NCBI GenBank assembly: GCA_003116995.1
Contig: BDSL01000007.1
Coordinates: 1,965,118 to 2,029,117, forward strand
Length of the DNA stretch: 64,000 nt
Direction of reading: 5' to 3'
Origin: Yamagishiella unicocca
Taxonomy: Eukaryota; Chlorophyta; Chlorophyceae; Chlamydomonadales; Volvocaceae
Under the pieces are notes generated by a model that worked only from the letters and a program-made list of their open reading frames with translations, was not told the DNA's origin and searched no databases. The translations under genes were made by a program, and so were the position numbers. Numbering within the stretch: the stretch's first letter is position 1; the number at the start of each line of letters is the position of its first letter. Below are positions 23,347 through 38,300 of the stretch, piece after piece.

Positions 23347-25417
23347 TCACATGAAGTCATCATCTCCGTCCAGAGGGTCCTCGTAGACGTAGTCGTCCAG
23401 GCCAGCGGAAATGCCCGTTTTGCCCATGTTGAGGGTCTTCTTGCCGCCGCCCTTCTTCTTTTCCTGCTCCTCTTTCAGTTTCTGTCAAAACCAACCAGCA
23501 TGGAGGGCACAAAGGTCGAAATATTTTTCCCGGGCGAGTGGGTACAGGATGCAATGCATATTGCGTCAAGAATATGCGACACTGTAACAATGACTACATG
23601 AAGCGGTCGGTATTCGTGCTGGGCCGCTAAAACCAAGAGGGTAATGCAGCACCGGCTTTTAGCCGTGACCAAGTTCTACCGTACTTTGGAAATCACTACG
23701 GCCATCGCTCTCGTTCAGGCAGCCGCAATGTGGGTCCTATGCACTGAATCTGCTTCGCGGATTTGCCCGACTGCCTCGCACTATGCGCCAGGCCCTGGGG
23801 CCCCATCGCTGCTGTACCGTGATGCATCCCCCTATTCCGTACTGCACAGCACAATTGTGCCGCCACCCGTTCCCCCACCCAGTACCACTGGCAACAATGT
23901 TACCCTATTCTGGCCGCCTACTGTCCGGATACTCATCCTGGCTGCCTCTTGAAGTGTTGCTTACGTGGATCTCAATGTGAGAGCTCAAGCCCAAGACTGC
24001 TTATTGCCTTTTTGGCAATGCGCACGTGTCGCCCGATCAAGGCCTAGCGGTCAGTATGTATCTTCCTATCTAAACATAACTGCATCGCCATCTGTATACC
24101 TTGCCTCGGCGCCCTCAAGTGTCCTTATTTCCTCCTTACGAGCGCAATGGTCTGGTACTTGTTCTCCTGGACAACTGTCCCCACGTTGTACCACTTCAGC
24201 CACCCACCTTGGCCTTGTCTGATCGGACGCCTGCTAGACAGGTCTCCACGTCCTTGACCTCCTCCGGCCCAATGGGCTCCACCGCAGCTTTGACCAGTGC
24301 CTTGACGAACGCCTTGTAGTGCTTGGACTCACGCTGTGGAGCCACATGCCGCCCCACAATCTCAGCGGCAAAATCCTCAAACTCTTTTAGCGTTTTAGGC
24401 AAGTAGCTTTCCAACGGCTTCAGAGCGGAAACACCGCCGAAGAGCTCGCGAGCTGCCTCATAGTCAGCCTGTTCCACCAGCCTGCAATGATGTGGCGAAA
24501 GCGTGCACGAATTGGTGTTCGCCCGCAGGGAATCTGCCAATCAGGCTGGACTTGACGGCGACGATGAAACAAAGGAAAGCGGGGCGGGGAGAAGCCAATG
24601 CCCTAGAGCAGGAGGGATCAACACGCCAGCATACTCCCAAGGCGGTGGTAATAACTGACGCTATCCGTGTCGCGTGCCACAACCCTGAGCAGCTGTGGCT
24701 GCTGTCTGGCGGTGGTTGGCTGGGAAATCACCTAGGTCTGAAGACAGGAAGAACTTGAGGTATGAGAAATTGGCTGACCCTCAAGAGAACAAGGCAGTAT
24801 GTTCGCGTAGTAAGCCACGTCCGAGGTTGGCCACCCCAAGGTTGGCACTCTCTTGTCATCTCCGCCTGAGACATAGCTCAACCAACACCCCACCGCCTGC
24901 ACCCTTCTGTACCCAAAGAGCCGTTCGTGTGCGTACACGAGCGCCCTTCCCTAACCCTGCCACGTACTTCTGTCGTCGCAGCTTTTCAGCGGCTGGGTCG
25001 TCCAGCGGCGTATCGATTTCCACTCGCTCTTCGCGATACTTCTTCTCCTCCTTCTTCTTGGGCTGTGGCCAGTCCAAAAGCGTTAGGGCAGCGCATTAGC
25101 AAAAACGTATGTTCGTGTACAACCATTTCCCGTTACACAGCGTTCTGAATCTCCCAAAGGCGAAGACCTGACCCCTTTGCCGCTGCAGCGTTCAATTCAT
25201 GCAACCTCACCTGAGGCGCGGGGACAAAGTACTCTACCGGCGCCGTAAAATTCTTGTCCTCGTCCTCAAATTGGGACATATCTGGGCCAGTGATCTTGGC
25301 CAGGATTGCCTCGCCCTTAGTTTCAAATGCCGGCGCCGGCCTAGCTGCGACGGGCACTGGCTTTGAGAGACTTGCCTCAATGTCAACCGAATCCCATTCA
25401 TCCATTTCTTCAGCCAT
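23347..25417 (-). CDS. EIF3J: Translation initiation factor eIF3 subunit j
   Basis: Four exons on the minus strand, 25417-25211, 25062-24968, 24481-24208 and 23481-23347, encode 236 aa. The N-terminus is acidic and holds the typical WDSVDIEA motif and FEDEDK. The middle carries KKKEEKKYREER, then DPAAEKLRRQKLVEQADYE and LFGG. The C-terminal part has AVEPIGPEEVKDV followed by KKGGGKKTLNMGKTGISAG and a DYVYEDP acidic tail. These are the standard blocks of eIF3j/HCR1, the loosely bound eIF3 subunit that helps 40S-mRNA binding and recycling in the cytosol. Length is normal for the family. ATG 25417 (MAEEMDEWD) is preferred over upstream in-frame codons. Head-to-head with the SAM50 gene, with 456 bp between the start codons. 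Confidence 0.93.
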
Positions 25418-25873
25418 ATTTGCGATGTTAAGAGACGACAAAGGCTATGGAGTTAGTCAAGTCAGCAGTGACTGCCACTGGCCTTGCCGCAAGCGCGCGC
25501 TGAGTTGCGCTGCTGCTAATGTGTAGGACCAGGAGGGCACGAAAGAAAGAGTTGTGTCCATGTCTGGCGAATGGTGACAATGATGCTACGTACGGCAAAA
25601 GCTTTGGCGTCTTGTGGAGTTCATTCGGTTCATTTGGCTGTCTGTGTGTATTTGCTACCCCATCACATTGCCTTATTGTTGTGGTAGTTGCGTATCTCCA
25701 TTATACGCCGCGTTGCCACTTATCGGCGTGGCTCCATCAAAGTGCCATCGCTTTCGTGGGTCGTGGGTTCGCCTTGTCTTTTATCCTGCTAGTTGTGTTT
25801 GGTATGTTGCAGAATCGGTAATCTTGAGTTCATTTGGGAGGGGTACCGCCGGCGATCATCGTGACGGAAGGCC

Positions 25874-29517
<3,644 letters not shown>

Positions 29518-29890
29518 CTTAGGGTTCACGGTTGGGGTGAACAACCAGGTAAATCGGCCGCGGGGTTGATATTCTGTATGTCGGACGTCTGACGGATTGG
29601 AAATGGCTGCACGCTTCTACCCAGTTTCACTCCACCGAGGCGAAAAGATGGGGCCACCGTGGATATGACGACTGATGGGCGAGGAAAAGCCGTGCCGGAG
29701 CGGGCCACAGCATGCTCAAGTTGTCTGGTTAATGACCAGTGTGAGCACCGAGGTGAACCTTATGGGGATTAGTGTAGGTCGGTTGAGCGTGGGCCGCACG
29801 ACGCTGTGAGCTGCAAGGACACCCGCTGTCAGACGTGATAGTATTGCACGAGCCAACGATTGGAGTTGTCGGGCGTATGTTACCAGAGCA
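29518..29890. other. 3' flank of SAM50, no gene seen
   Basis: Sequence between the SAM50 stop codon and the first repeat of the transposon nest. No ORF with recognisable features. Confidence 0.4.
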
Positions 29891-29936
29891 TGTAGTGGCC
29901 GCATGAGTTGCCTTACAGCATCCTTCTATTTATTGC
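29891..29936. repeat. 46-bp direct repeat bordering the transposon nest, left copy
   Basis: It matches 43276-43321 at 42 of 46 positions in the same orientation. The two copies bracket the whole nested element. They may be a long terminal direct repeat, duplicated target, or an older repeat into which the element inserted. Confidence 0.7.
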
Positions 29937-30777
29937 TCATTACTGCCGTATCGCGTTACAGAAGAAGAAGGGGTCGAATGGCCAGCACTCAGATCCCAGC
30001 CACCCGGTGTAGAGGCCAGCACTCAGATCCCAGCCACCCCTTCAGAGACACAAAATCCAGAAGATAACAGAAAGACGCACGCCCCTGACACCCACCCATA
30101 TTGAGATTGCACTAGTGGCCGACTGATGACAGTCACCACATTGCACCCCGCGCCTGAACACACGGCAAACACGCCCTGCAAGGCGACAAGAAATGAACGC
30201 CCCGAAAGGCAACGAAACCACCCAAACCCAACGGGTACCCCGCACGGCGCCGGGGGCGCCCCGTATTGAGACCGGAGCGGCACCCCCAACACCGAGTGCA
30301 GCAGATCCGAGCACACGTCTGCTACCCAGGGGAGGAGGGTGGGCATGTTAGAGGCCGCCGCCGTCCCGGCAGAGGGACACGGCTCTTTGGTACCATCAGC
30401 ACAACGGCAGATACTGAGAACAGGCAGGCGCGCAACCTAAGCATCAGCCAGCCACCAGTCGCCGTACCAGTCGTCGTACCCGCGCCATGCGCCGGACACC
30501 TGCACACCACAACAGTCTATTCGCAATAAACAGCCTTATCTCATTCATACTTCACTCGATAAGCCATGTCTTATTGCTCATTACTGCCATAGCGCGTTAC
30601 AGCAGAAGAAGGGGTCGAATGGCCGGCACTCAGATCCCAGCCACCCGGTGTAGAGGCCAGCACTCAGATCCCAGCCACCCCTTCAGAGACACAAAATCCA
30701 GAAGATAACAGGAAGACGCACGCCCCTGACACCCACCCATATTGAGATTGCACTAGTGGCCGACAGTGATGACAGTC
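29931..30777 (-). repeat. 3' repeat block of the tyrosine-recombinase element (R2-middle-R1)
   Basis: Two copies of a ~205-bp repeat (R1 29931-30134, R2 30570-30777) flank a ~435-bp unique middle. R2 begins 24 bp after the recombinase stop on the minus strand. Read in that direction the order is repeat-middle-repeat, which equals B1-A2-B2 of a split direct repeat as found in PAT/kangaroo elements. The expected partner copy of the middle at the 5' end is not seen, so the element is probably 5'-truncated. Inside R there is also a shorter repeated phrase (ggccagcactcagatcccagc). Confidence 0.7.
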
Positions 30778-30800
30778 CTTGAAAGAACCCGCAGAGTATC

Positions 30801-31535
30801 TCAGTAGGTGGGGCCCGTGATGCGGGCCGTCAGCTGGCGGCGGACACCTACGCTGTCCTTAGCGTAACGTTGCTCGAATACCTCCGCGCTCTTCCAACGG
30901 CCCAGCTTCTGTACGAGGGCCCGATCGGCTCCCGCATTCACCGCCGTGGAGGCACCACCCGAGCGGAACGCGTGGAGTCAGATACGTTTAGCGGCTCCTG
31001 CAGACTGGAAAAGTGAGTTGACATGACGCAGAAAATCGGCGTAAGGGAGGGCGGGAATGCAGCAGACTGGAAAAGTGAGTTGACATGACGCAGAAAATCG
31101 GCGTAAGGGAGGGCGGGAATGCAGCCCGGTAGGGGAACGGAGGTCAGTTCCAACACCTGGCGCCCGCCGTGTGTCTGCACGACTCGGCGTAGAAGGGGGC
31201 CGACATCCTCGGCGTCGACCCAGTGCCCCCCTGTGAGGATTCGCCGAGGTTGGCGTTGGTATGCGCCAGCGGAAAGCAGGGCGGTAAGAAGGCCCACCGG
31301 GCAGTGGGCCCCGCCGGTGCAATCGATGGTGACAGTGGCGCCTTCTGCGCGCTAGTCGGTCTTGCCACGCCACAAGTAGATTTCCGCTCTGTCACCGGGG
31401 TAGATGCGAAGCAATCGTGGTGTACCAAGATCCGCGACAGGTCGTCAAAACGGAGCAGACCGGTAAAGCAGAGCAGCGCACATGTAACATGCATGCGGAC
31501 CTCCAGCGGGGGTTCGGGCCGTATTGGAGGGATGT
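30801..31535 (-). pseudogene. Tyrosine recombinase (YR), C-terminal catalytic part, inactivated
   Basis: The catalytic boxes are readable. LLCFTGLLRFDDLSRIL has the first Arg at 31450-31452. HAFRSGGAST gives the H-x-x-R box, then LGRWKSAEVFEQRY gives the nucleophile Tyr at 30864-30866, with stop TGA at 30801-30803. Lesions: a nonsense TGA at 30978-30980 just before the HxxR box, a TAG at 31352-31354, a frame change between the Arg box and the following YPGDRAEIYLWRGKTD segment, and a 62-bp tandem duplication (31000-31061 and 31062-31123) that shifts frame. The N-terminal part of the gene lies at 43054-43275, displaced by the inserted element. Such recombinases belong to DIRS/PAT/Ngaro retrotransposons or cryptons. 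Confidence 0.8.
31532..31535. other. Target-site duplication ATGT, left copy
   Basis: ATGT precedes the left end of the inserted element and recurs at 43054-43057 directly after its right end. A 4-bp duplication fits a DDE integrase. The recombinase reading frame is restored when the element plus one copy is removed, which supports it. Confidence 0.75.
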
Positions 31536-31585
31536 TGTCACGACCCATCTCGTGTCGGACAAGCCATGTGCTACGCGGCGACACT
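31536..31585 (-). repeat. Repeat B2 (50 bp), 3' terminus of the element
   Basis: Identical to 32084-32133. It forms the outer end of the element next to the ATGT duplication. By chance it stays open in the recombinase frame, which makes the junction look like a continuous ORF. Confidence 0.95.
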
Positions 31586-32081
31586 AGCACGCGGAGCCCC
31601 TTACGTACCGCGCGATGCCTGTAACCACGCGGTAGTCGGGCTGCTCCGGTCTTGTTCTTGAGCTTGTGAGGATAGCTACGGCTCACCAGTTGTGCGTGTT
31701 TGGCAAATACTGGGCACAGATAGCGCGGCCGAGACCCAATGGCTTACACTCTTGTACTCCCGTGAAGAGAGCTATTGCGTGGACTAGACGTCCTACAACA
31801 TTGAGTTACTTAGCGATCAACAAGCTGCTCACTCAGGTGAGCAGCCGGACTACGTGCACCGACGACATGTACGGCTACACATGGCATCCCTGGAGTCTCA
31901 CCCCCGCAGATGGAGTGATGGATGCTCTACTACCAAATCGCTTGCAGGAGCGACACTGTGCTACCGCAAACAGGACTAATACAACGGAATAGTAACTAGT
32001 TCATGTGCAATACTAACGCCAACGACTCAGCGACAGTTTGGCTGGTCACGCGATGGACATGTCACACGATCTGTCGCGTCA
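31586..32081 (-). repeat. Repeat A2 (3' copy of the 496-bp repeat)
   Basis: Identical by eye to 42558-43053. It is flanked on both sides by the 50-bp B repeat: directly at 31585, and after a 2-bp gap at 32084. Confidence 0.95.
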
Positions 32082-32083
32082 GC

Positions 32084-32133
32084 TGTCACGACCCATCTCG
32101 TGTCGGACAAGCCATGTGCTACGCGGCGACACT
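32084..32133 (-). repeat. Repeat B1 (50 bp), internal copy
   Basis: Identical to 31536-31585. In sense it follows an eight-G tract and ends GTGACA, then gc, then TGACGC of A2. The B1-A2 joint therefore looks like the two element termini joined head to tail. Confidence 0.95.
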
Positions 32134-32322
32134 CCCCCCCCAGCTGAAAGACGCCGGGATGAGGCTGACAGAAAGGAGTCGCGGCTCAGAAAGGCCGGCG
32201 TGTCTCCGGCTATTGCGCTAGGAACATGCCACCCTGCACAGAAGGTCTGGCGCCATACTATTGAGACGAACCTGCTCAGCCCGGCGGGCTAAATGAGTGC
32301 CGGGGGACATATCCCATCTGGC

Positions 32323-35300
32323 TCAGTAGTGAATCCACACATCGTCAGCGCCTAGGTCTGCACGCAGAGATTGCCCGCGAAGCTCCCTTGATGAAAACAC
32401 CACCAACCACATGCACCTTTTTCCCATCGTGCCCCTCGGCAGACCGGTGATGATGGCCAAGCGGCCTGCACTGGCCAGTGCGCGCAAATAACTACGACGC
32501 CCCTCAGTGGCATCCGTGATATAATGCCCTGGGACGTGAAAAGCTACGATTGACGCAAAGGCCACAGCCAGCGGCAGTGCCAGATCTAACATTGAAAACC
32601 AGGGTGACGAAACGATTGCATCATAAGCCCATGCGCGTTGAACACGACGGTAAAATCCCGGCTGAAGGGCGTCCTCGTGACTCTCGGCCCCCCCTCGCGG
32701 TACTACATCGTTCCTATAGATCTTCAGCCCGCACTGCCCAAAAACCCTGGCTATGTTGCCCGTACTGCTCCACGGGTCTAGGACACCCTGACAGGCTCCC
32801 ATATCAACGGCACGCAACAGGGGCGTGATTTCCCCCTCAACCGCCGCACTCGTGATCTCCAACCCAGCATGCTCGCCATTTCCTGCCAGAAACGCGGCCC
32901 CCCCCGGTGCACACCTGGCCAGCAGCCGCAGTTGCACGTCTGTCGGTGATGTTCCGGGCATTAAGATGTGCAATGCTTGCCTAACTCCCTCGGCAGTGGT
33001 GAGCTCCCATTGATCAGGCAACTCCTCGGCCTTCGTGGCCAACACCCTACGCTTGCGTGGCTTGCCGCCCCCTTCAGCCGCCGGTGCCACCAGTCTGGGG
33101 TTGAGCTCCCGCAGTGACATGCGCTCGTTGGTACCATCGGTGTACACCACCTCGAACGGCTCACCTTCAAGACCTAACCCCAAGTACTGCACCACCCCCT
33201 CTTTTGCTACTCGTTCCATGGTCAATGGGTCCAGCCACATGCGTCGAACAGCGCGCCCTTGCAGCGCAGCGTAACGCTCATGCTTGCGGCGCAGTGGTGC
33301 GCCTGGGAACACCAGCTTGGTCGGCTCTGGCTGGACGGGCTGCGGTAATGCAGCGATTTGCTCCGGTGTTACGCCGATGCTGATGCAGTCGGGGCAGACC
33401 CATGTGCCGCGCGGCACCGCCTTGAGCGGGGGGCTGAGGCAGAACGTGTGCCAACCCGTTCCGCAGCTCTCACAGAGCAGCATTTTCCCCTCGTTGCCAG
33501 GGAAGCCGCATACTTCGCAAGAGAGGTTGATTGGTGGCACTGCTATGCGCGGGTCGATGATGGGGTCCAGATTCGGCAGGTGACATGGTGCCAAGCTGCT
33601 GACGTTCTCTTTGCGTTCCGTGCCACACCTGCCACGCAGCGTGGCGACGCCCGTGGGCGTGACCTCCACAACACGGAGCACGTTGTCCTGCGTGGGTAGC
33701 TGCAAGGTGTTGCTGCGATTGCGCTGCAGAATGTAGACATAGTCGCCAGGCTCGAACCGCTCGAACTTGGGCTTGTAACCGCCAGCCCTGACGCGCGCGT
33801 AGCGATGCGTGTCACGGTGTTGCGCACTGAGCAGGTTCCCAGCGGCGATGGGGATGTGCTGCTCCATGGCTTGAGCCCGTACGTTAAGGAAGTGGTGAAC
33901 CTGTTCCGGTCGGTCGAAGTCCAGCGGCTCCTCCATTCGTTCGCGCACTGCGGGCGGGATGATGGGCTCCACCCCGTACATGATGAAGTATGGTGACATG
34001 CGAGTCGATGCTTGGGCAGAGCAGCGATAGCCGAGCGCTAACCAAGGCAGATCCTTGTCCCACAGGTCCGGCCGCTGTCGTGCGGCGCAGGTCTTGCGGA
34101 GGCTGCGCTTGACCACCTGGACTATGCGTTCGGCTGCCCCGTCCGCCTGCGGGTGATTGGGTGACGTCTCCCGATGGTCGATGAAACACTGCTCCAGTAA
34201 CGCTGCAAACGCCCCTTGCCACTCCTGGCCCTGATCGGTCACAACCTCAGCAGGGGCGGAGAAGCGGGAGAGTACGTGCTGCAAGAATGCCTGGGCCGTG
34301 ACGTCAGCTGTTTTATTTGGCAGTGGGATGAGCTCGATGTGCTTGGTGAAGTGCTCTATCGCCACCATAATGTACTGATTACCATCAGCCGTCAGTGGCA
34401 ATGGTCCTGCCAAGTCAACGCCCCAGCGATAGAAGGGTCCCTTGACCGGTAGTGGCTGCAGCTGCTCAGGCCTGACATTGCCTACCGTGTTGGCTTGGTC
34501 GCACAGCTTGCACTCACTGACGACTTGGTTGACGTCTGCTGTCATGCCGGCCCACCAGTAGCTGTGCTGCAAGAGTCCCCGTGTCCGACGGGCCCCAAAG
34601 TGGCCTAGCTGCTGATGAGTGCTTTCGATCAAGACCCTACGATGCTCAGGCTGAGGCACTTCACGTGACGTGCCATTCGCCATTTGACGGTAGAGCTTTG
34701 TGCCAATGAGCCGGTAGGAGGCCGCCCTCTTGACAACACGGCGCAGCTCCGGTCGTGGAAGCTGAGTGCTGGTTTGCTGGTGCTGTAGGTAGTGCATGGT
34801 TGACTTGTCTGCCCACACATCGCTGAAGTTGGCTGCTGTGGCTGCATCCTGTATCTCAGCAATGTTCGCCAGATGTGTTGTAAATGTGCACGGGTGCAAC
34901 TGGCTGATACTGACACATGTGATGAAGGAGGCTGGTGGCCCTGCTGAGCTGTCGTGCAGCGACCCATATGGAGCGCCATACCCCCCCAGCTGGGACGCTG
35001 GACCCTCTGCTGCAACTCTGGGACGGAGGTTGGCCATGTGATGTGGCGTGAGGTACGCACGCTGCAGCGCCTGGGAGAACGCAAGTAGCTGATGTGCTGC
35101 TGGGATACTGATGCCTGACTGCAGCGATGAGCGGCGCTGTTCGTCCGCGAGCTTGGGCGCTGCTGAGGTGCCCTGCGGCAAACCCAGCACGCGCTCCAGC
35201 TCCTCGCTGGTGACGCTGCTGGGCTGAGTGCTGTTGTCTCGAGAGGCAAGCGGCATGCTGAGGAGGTCGCCCGGAGGCAACACTCGCACCACCTGCCCGG

Positions 35301-38300
35301 GCGTGTCGCACTGATGGAATGGTCTTGCCAGAACGGCTGATGTCACGGGAAGAAGCCGCTGCGGAAGGCTGGCACCTGCCTCATTCAGGCAGGCCTCAGA
35401 GGCATGGGCATCGAGGAGCCGACGGAGATGCTGCGCGTCTGCCAGGTTGGACCAGTGAGTAGCCATTTCATGCTGAGCCTGACCCAACTGCGCCAGATCG
35501 AGGGCAACACCTTGGCCCAGGGCTGCGCTGTCCTCAGCCACACCCGGTGTGCTGATGAGGTAACCGGGCAGCAGTCGAGACTGTAACCGCTGTAGGCTGC
35601 CAATGATGTTGACTACCCGCCGCATGCTGTCGTTAGGTGTTTCATTGACCTTGCCAACCACCAGCCATTGCTCCCCGTGGGCTGAGCCCTGCGCCTGCAG
35701 CTGGGAATCCGCGATGGGGCCCGCTGATGGCAAGTGCTCCCACGGTTTGTAACAAGCCTTGGCCGCCAGCAGTGCTGGATGGTGCACCCGCAAGTATTCC
35801 AGCCGGCGGCGAAGCACTCCCTCCTCGGCTGGGTTGTGACCCGTGACCAAGTAACGGCGCACCCGCCAACCGGCACGCAGACAAGCCTCCAGCCCTGCTG
35901 CGTGGCTGCACCCATGCTCGACCACCACCAGACCATCGGAATGGGCCCGCTCAAGAAAGTGATGAGACAGCAGGCTGGTGTTGAGCGAGATGGTGGAGAA
36001 GTCGTTTGGGTTGTCGGTGGGCTGCTGAACCTGCTGCGCCCTCGGCACGTCGCAGGTGACAGTGCGGAGGGCAGCCCGCTGCTCCCGAACTAGACGGTTG
36101 GCTAAACGAAGTACGGCCCCAGTGAGGAGATCCCCACCTGAGCTGCTGCTAGCACCTGGTCGGTCCATGGCGTCCGTGATGAAACCGTTGCCACCAGCCA
36201 GCAGTTCCTCCTGCGAAATGGCATAGCTGATGGAGGTGGTGAGCACTGCATGAAGCCGATCGAGCTGCTGACGCGATTGTTGTGCCAGAGCCTCACTGCT
36301 GCTGCTGATGGTGGCGACCCTGCCCACGGCTAAAGCGCGTGGGTACGGCACCAGTTTTGGCACTGGCGGTGAGGGATCCGCGTCCTCATCAAGGCGTGCA
36401 CCAGTGCCATCGTCAGCTGATTGCTGCGGGTTGCGACTGAGCACGTCTGCATTGGCGTGCAGCACGCCCGGTCGGTGTGCTACATCAAAGTTATACTCCT
36501 GCATGAGCAACGCCCACCTGGCGTACTGCCCAGTGAGCTGCTGATTCTCCATTAGCCATAGCAAGGGGGAGTGGTCTGTTACGAGGGTAAACGGCGAGCC
36601 ATGTAAGTAAGGACGTAAGACCTTCATAGCCCAACATGCTGCCAGCATTTCCCCCTTGTAAGACACGTAGTTCCTCTCATGCGCATTCAGAGAGCGTGAC
36701 ACACACGCGCATATGTACTCATTCCCATCGTCATCGACTTGTCCCAACACCCCGCTGATGCCAAGGTTGGAGAAGTCGGTATGCAATATTAATGGGCGAT
36801 CACCCCGCACCCGACGCAAAAGCAAATCCTCCCTGCTGAACTCCTGTTTTATCCTGTCCAACGCCGCCTGATGCTCCCCCGTCCAGGTGTGCGGGCCCCA
36901 CACCACCCCTTTGATTGTGAGGCGAGTGAGGGGCGCGCACAGTTCACTGTACTTAGGGATGTAGCAACGATAGTAGTTCATGAAACCCAGAAGGCTGAGC
37001 AATTCAGTAGCATTTGTTGGTGGCTGTATGGCCTGGATAGCCGCGATCTTAGCCTGCATCGGGCGCAGGCCGTCTGCGGAAACCATGTGCCCCAAGAACT
37101 CTACCACGTTGGCTGCTATAACCGTTTTTTCAGGATGCAGCTTGATGTTGATGTCCTGGAGCATTGTGAGAACCTTAGCTAAATCCCTAGCGTGATCCTC
37201 GGCTGTTGCTGAGAAGATCATCAAATCATCCACAAAGACTACGCAACAGTGTTGCAGCCCTGCTGCACGTATGTGATGATCCATCACCCGTTGGAAACAG
37301 GCGGTCGCGTTACGTAAGCCGTACAGGTTGCGGGTGTAGCACCATAGGCTGCCCTGCCACCAGAACGAGGTTTTCTCCTGATCACTCGCTAGCAAGGGAA
37401 TCTGGTTAAACGCTGCACGGCAGTCACACTTGGAGAGCCAGCGTGATGTACCTATGCGATCAAACAGTTCCTCTGGTAATTGAGGCCGGTATTTGTCTGG
37501 TTTAGTGGCTTTATTGAGTGGCCTAGCGTCGCAACAGTAACGAGAGTCTGTCCAGTTGCCCTGAGCGTCTTTCTTGCCTGGCATGGTGCTGTTCAACGCA
37601 TACTTGGCAGAGTTTGACGGGCGAATGATACCGGCATCCCGTAGTTCGGTGCACTTTTGCTGCTGAATTTCAAGCTCGCGCGGAGAATGTCGACGTGGAG
37701 GTTCAAAGATTGGGCGATCATGGACTAACTCAATGGTGGTAGGCCCCAACTCACCGCAGTAGCAGCCCAAGTCGTTGAGTGAACGCGCAAACACCTTGTC
37801 ATTGGCTTTGAGCAGCTCCTTCAGCTGGTCCCGTACCTCCGGGGGCATGTCCTCACGCTCACACCAGGTGTAACCTCCCTCCACATCCTTCACAAAGCTC
37901 GTCTCATGCCCAGGGTGGCGTACCCCATGTGGCGTAGTGACGTTAGCTGGTGAGCTCAGAGGTGGTGGACAGGCCACTGTTGCTGTTGGTGGGGCCGCTG
38001 GCGGTCGTGGACCGCTGCTGCCTGCTGCCGTGGCTGATGTTGTGAGTGCCACGCCTGGCTGCATTGCTGCGCGGGTACCGACCGCTGCTCGGCGGTCCCC
38101 CACAGAGCTGCTGGTGCTGGGCTGTGACACAAGGGCAGAGGATGCTTTGTCGCCGGGCTGGTACGTGGGTGCACCCATGACGTTGGCGTGCCACATAAGC
38201 AGGAGGCAAAGGAACATCGTGATCGCATGCTTCTTGCCCCTGCGTGGTGGTGTTGAGGCAGCCCCCAGCGACCCCACCTGCTGGCCGCGGAGCGCCCAGT

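Noticed and set aside
31144..31686. Continuous minus-strand ORF joining repeats A2 and B2 to the recombinase
   Set aside because: The repeats belong to the inserted element. Joining 43054 to 31531 gives a better recombinase, so the read-through is accidental.
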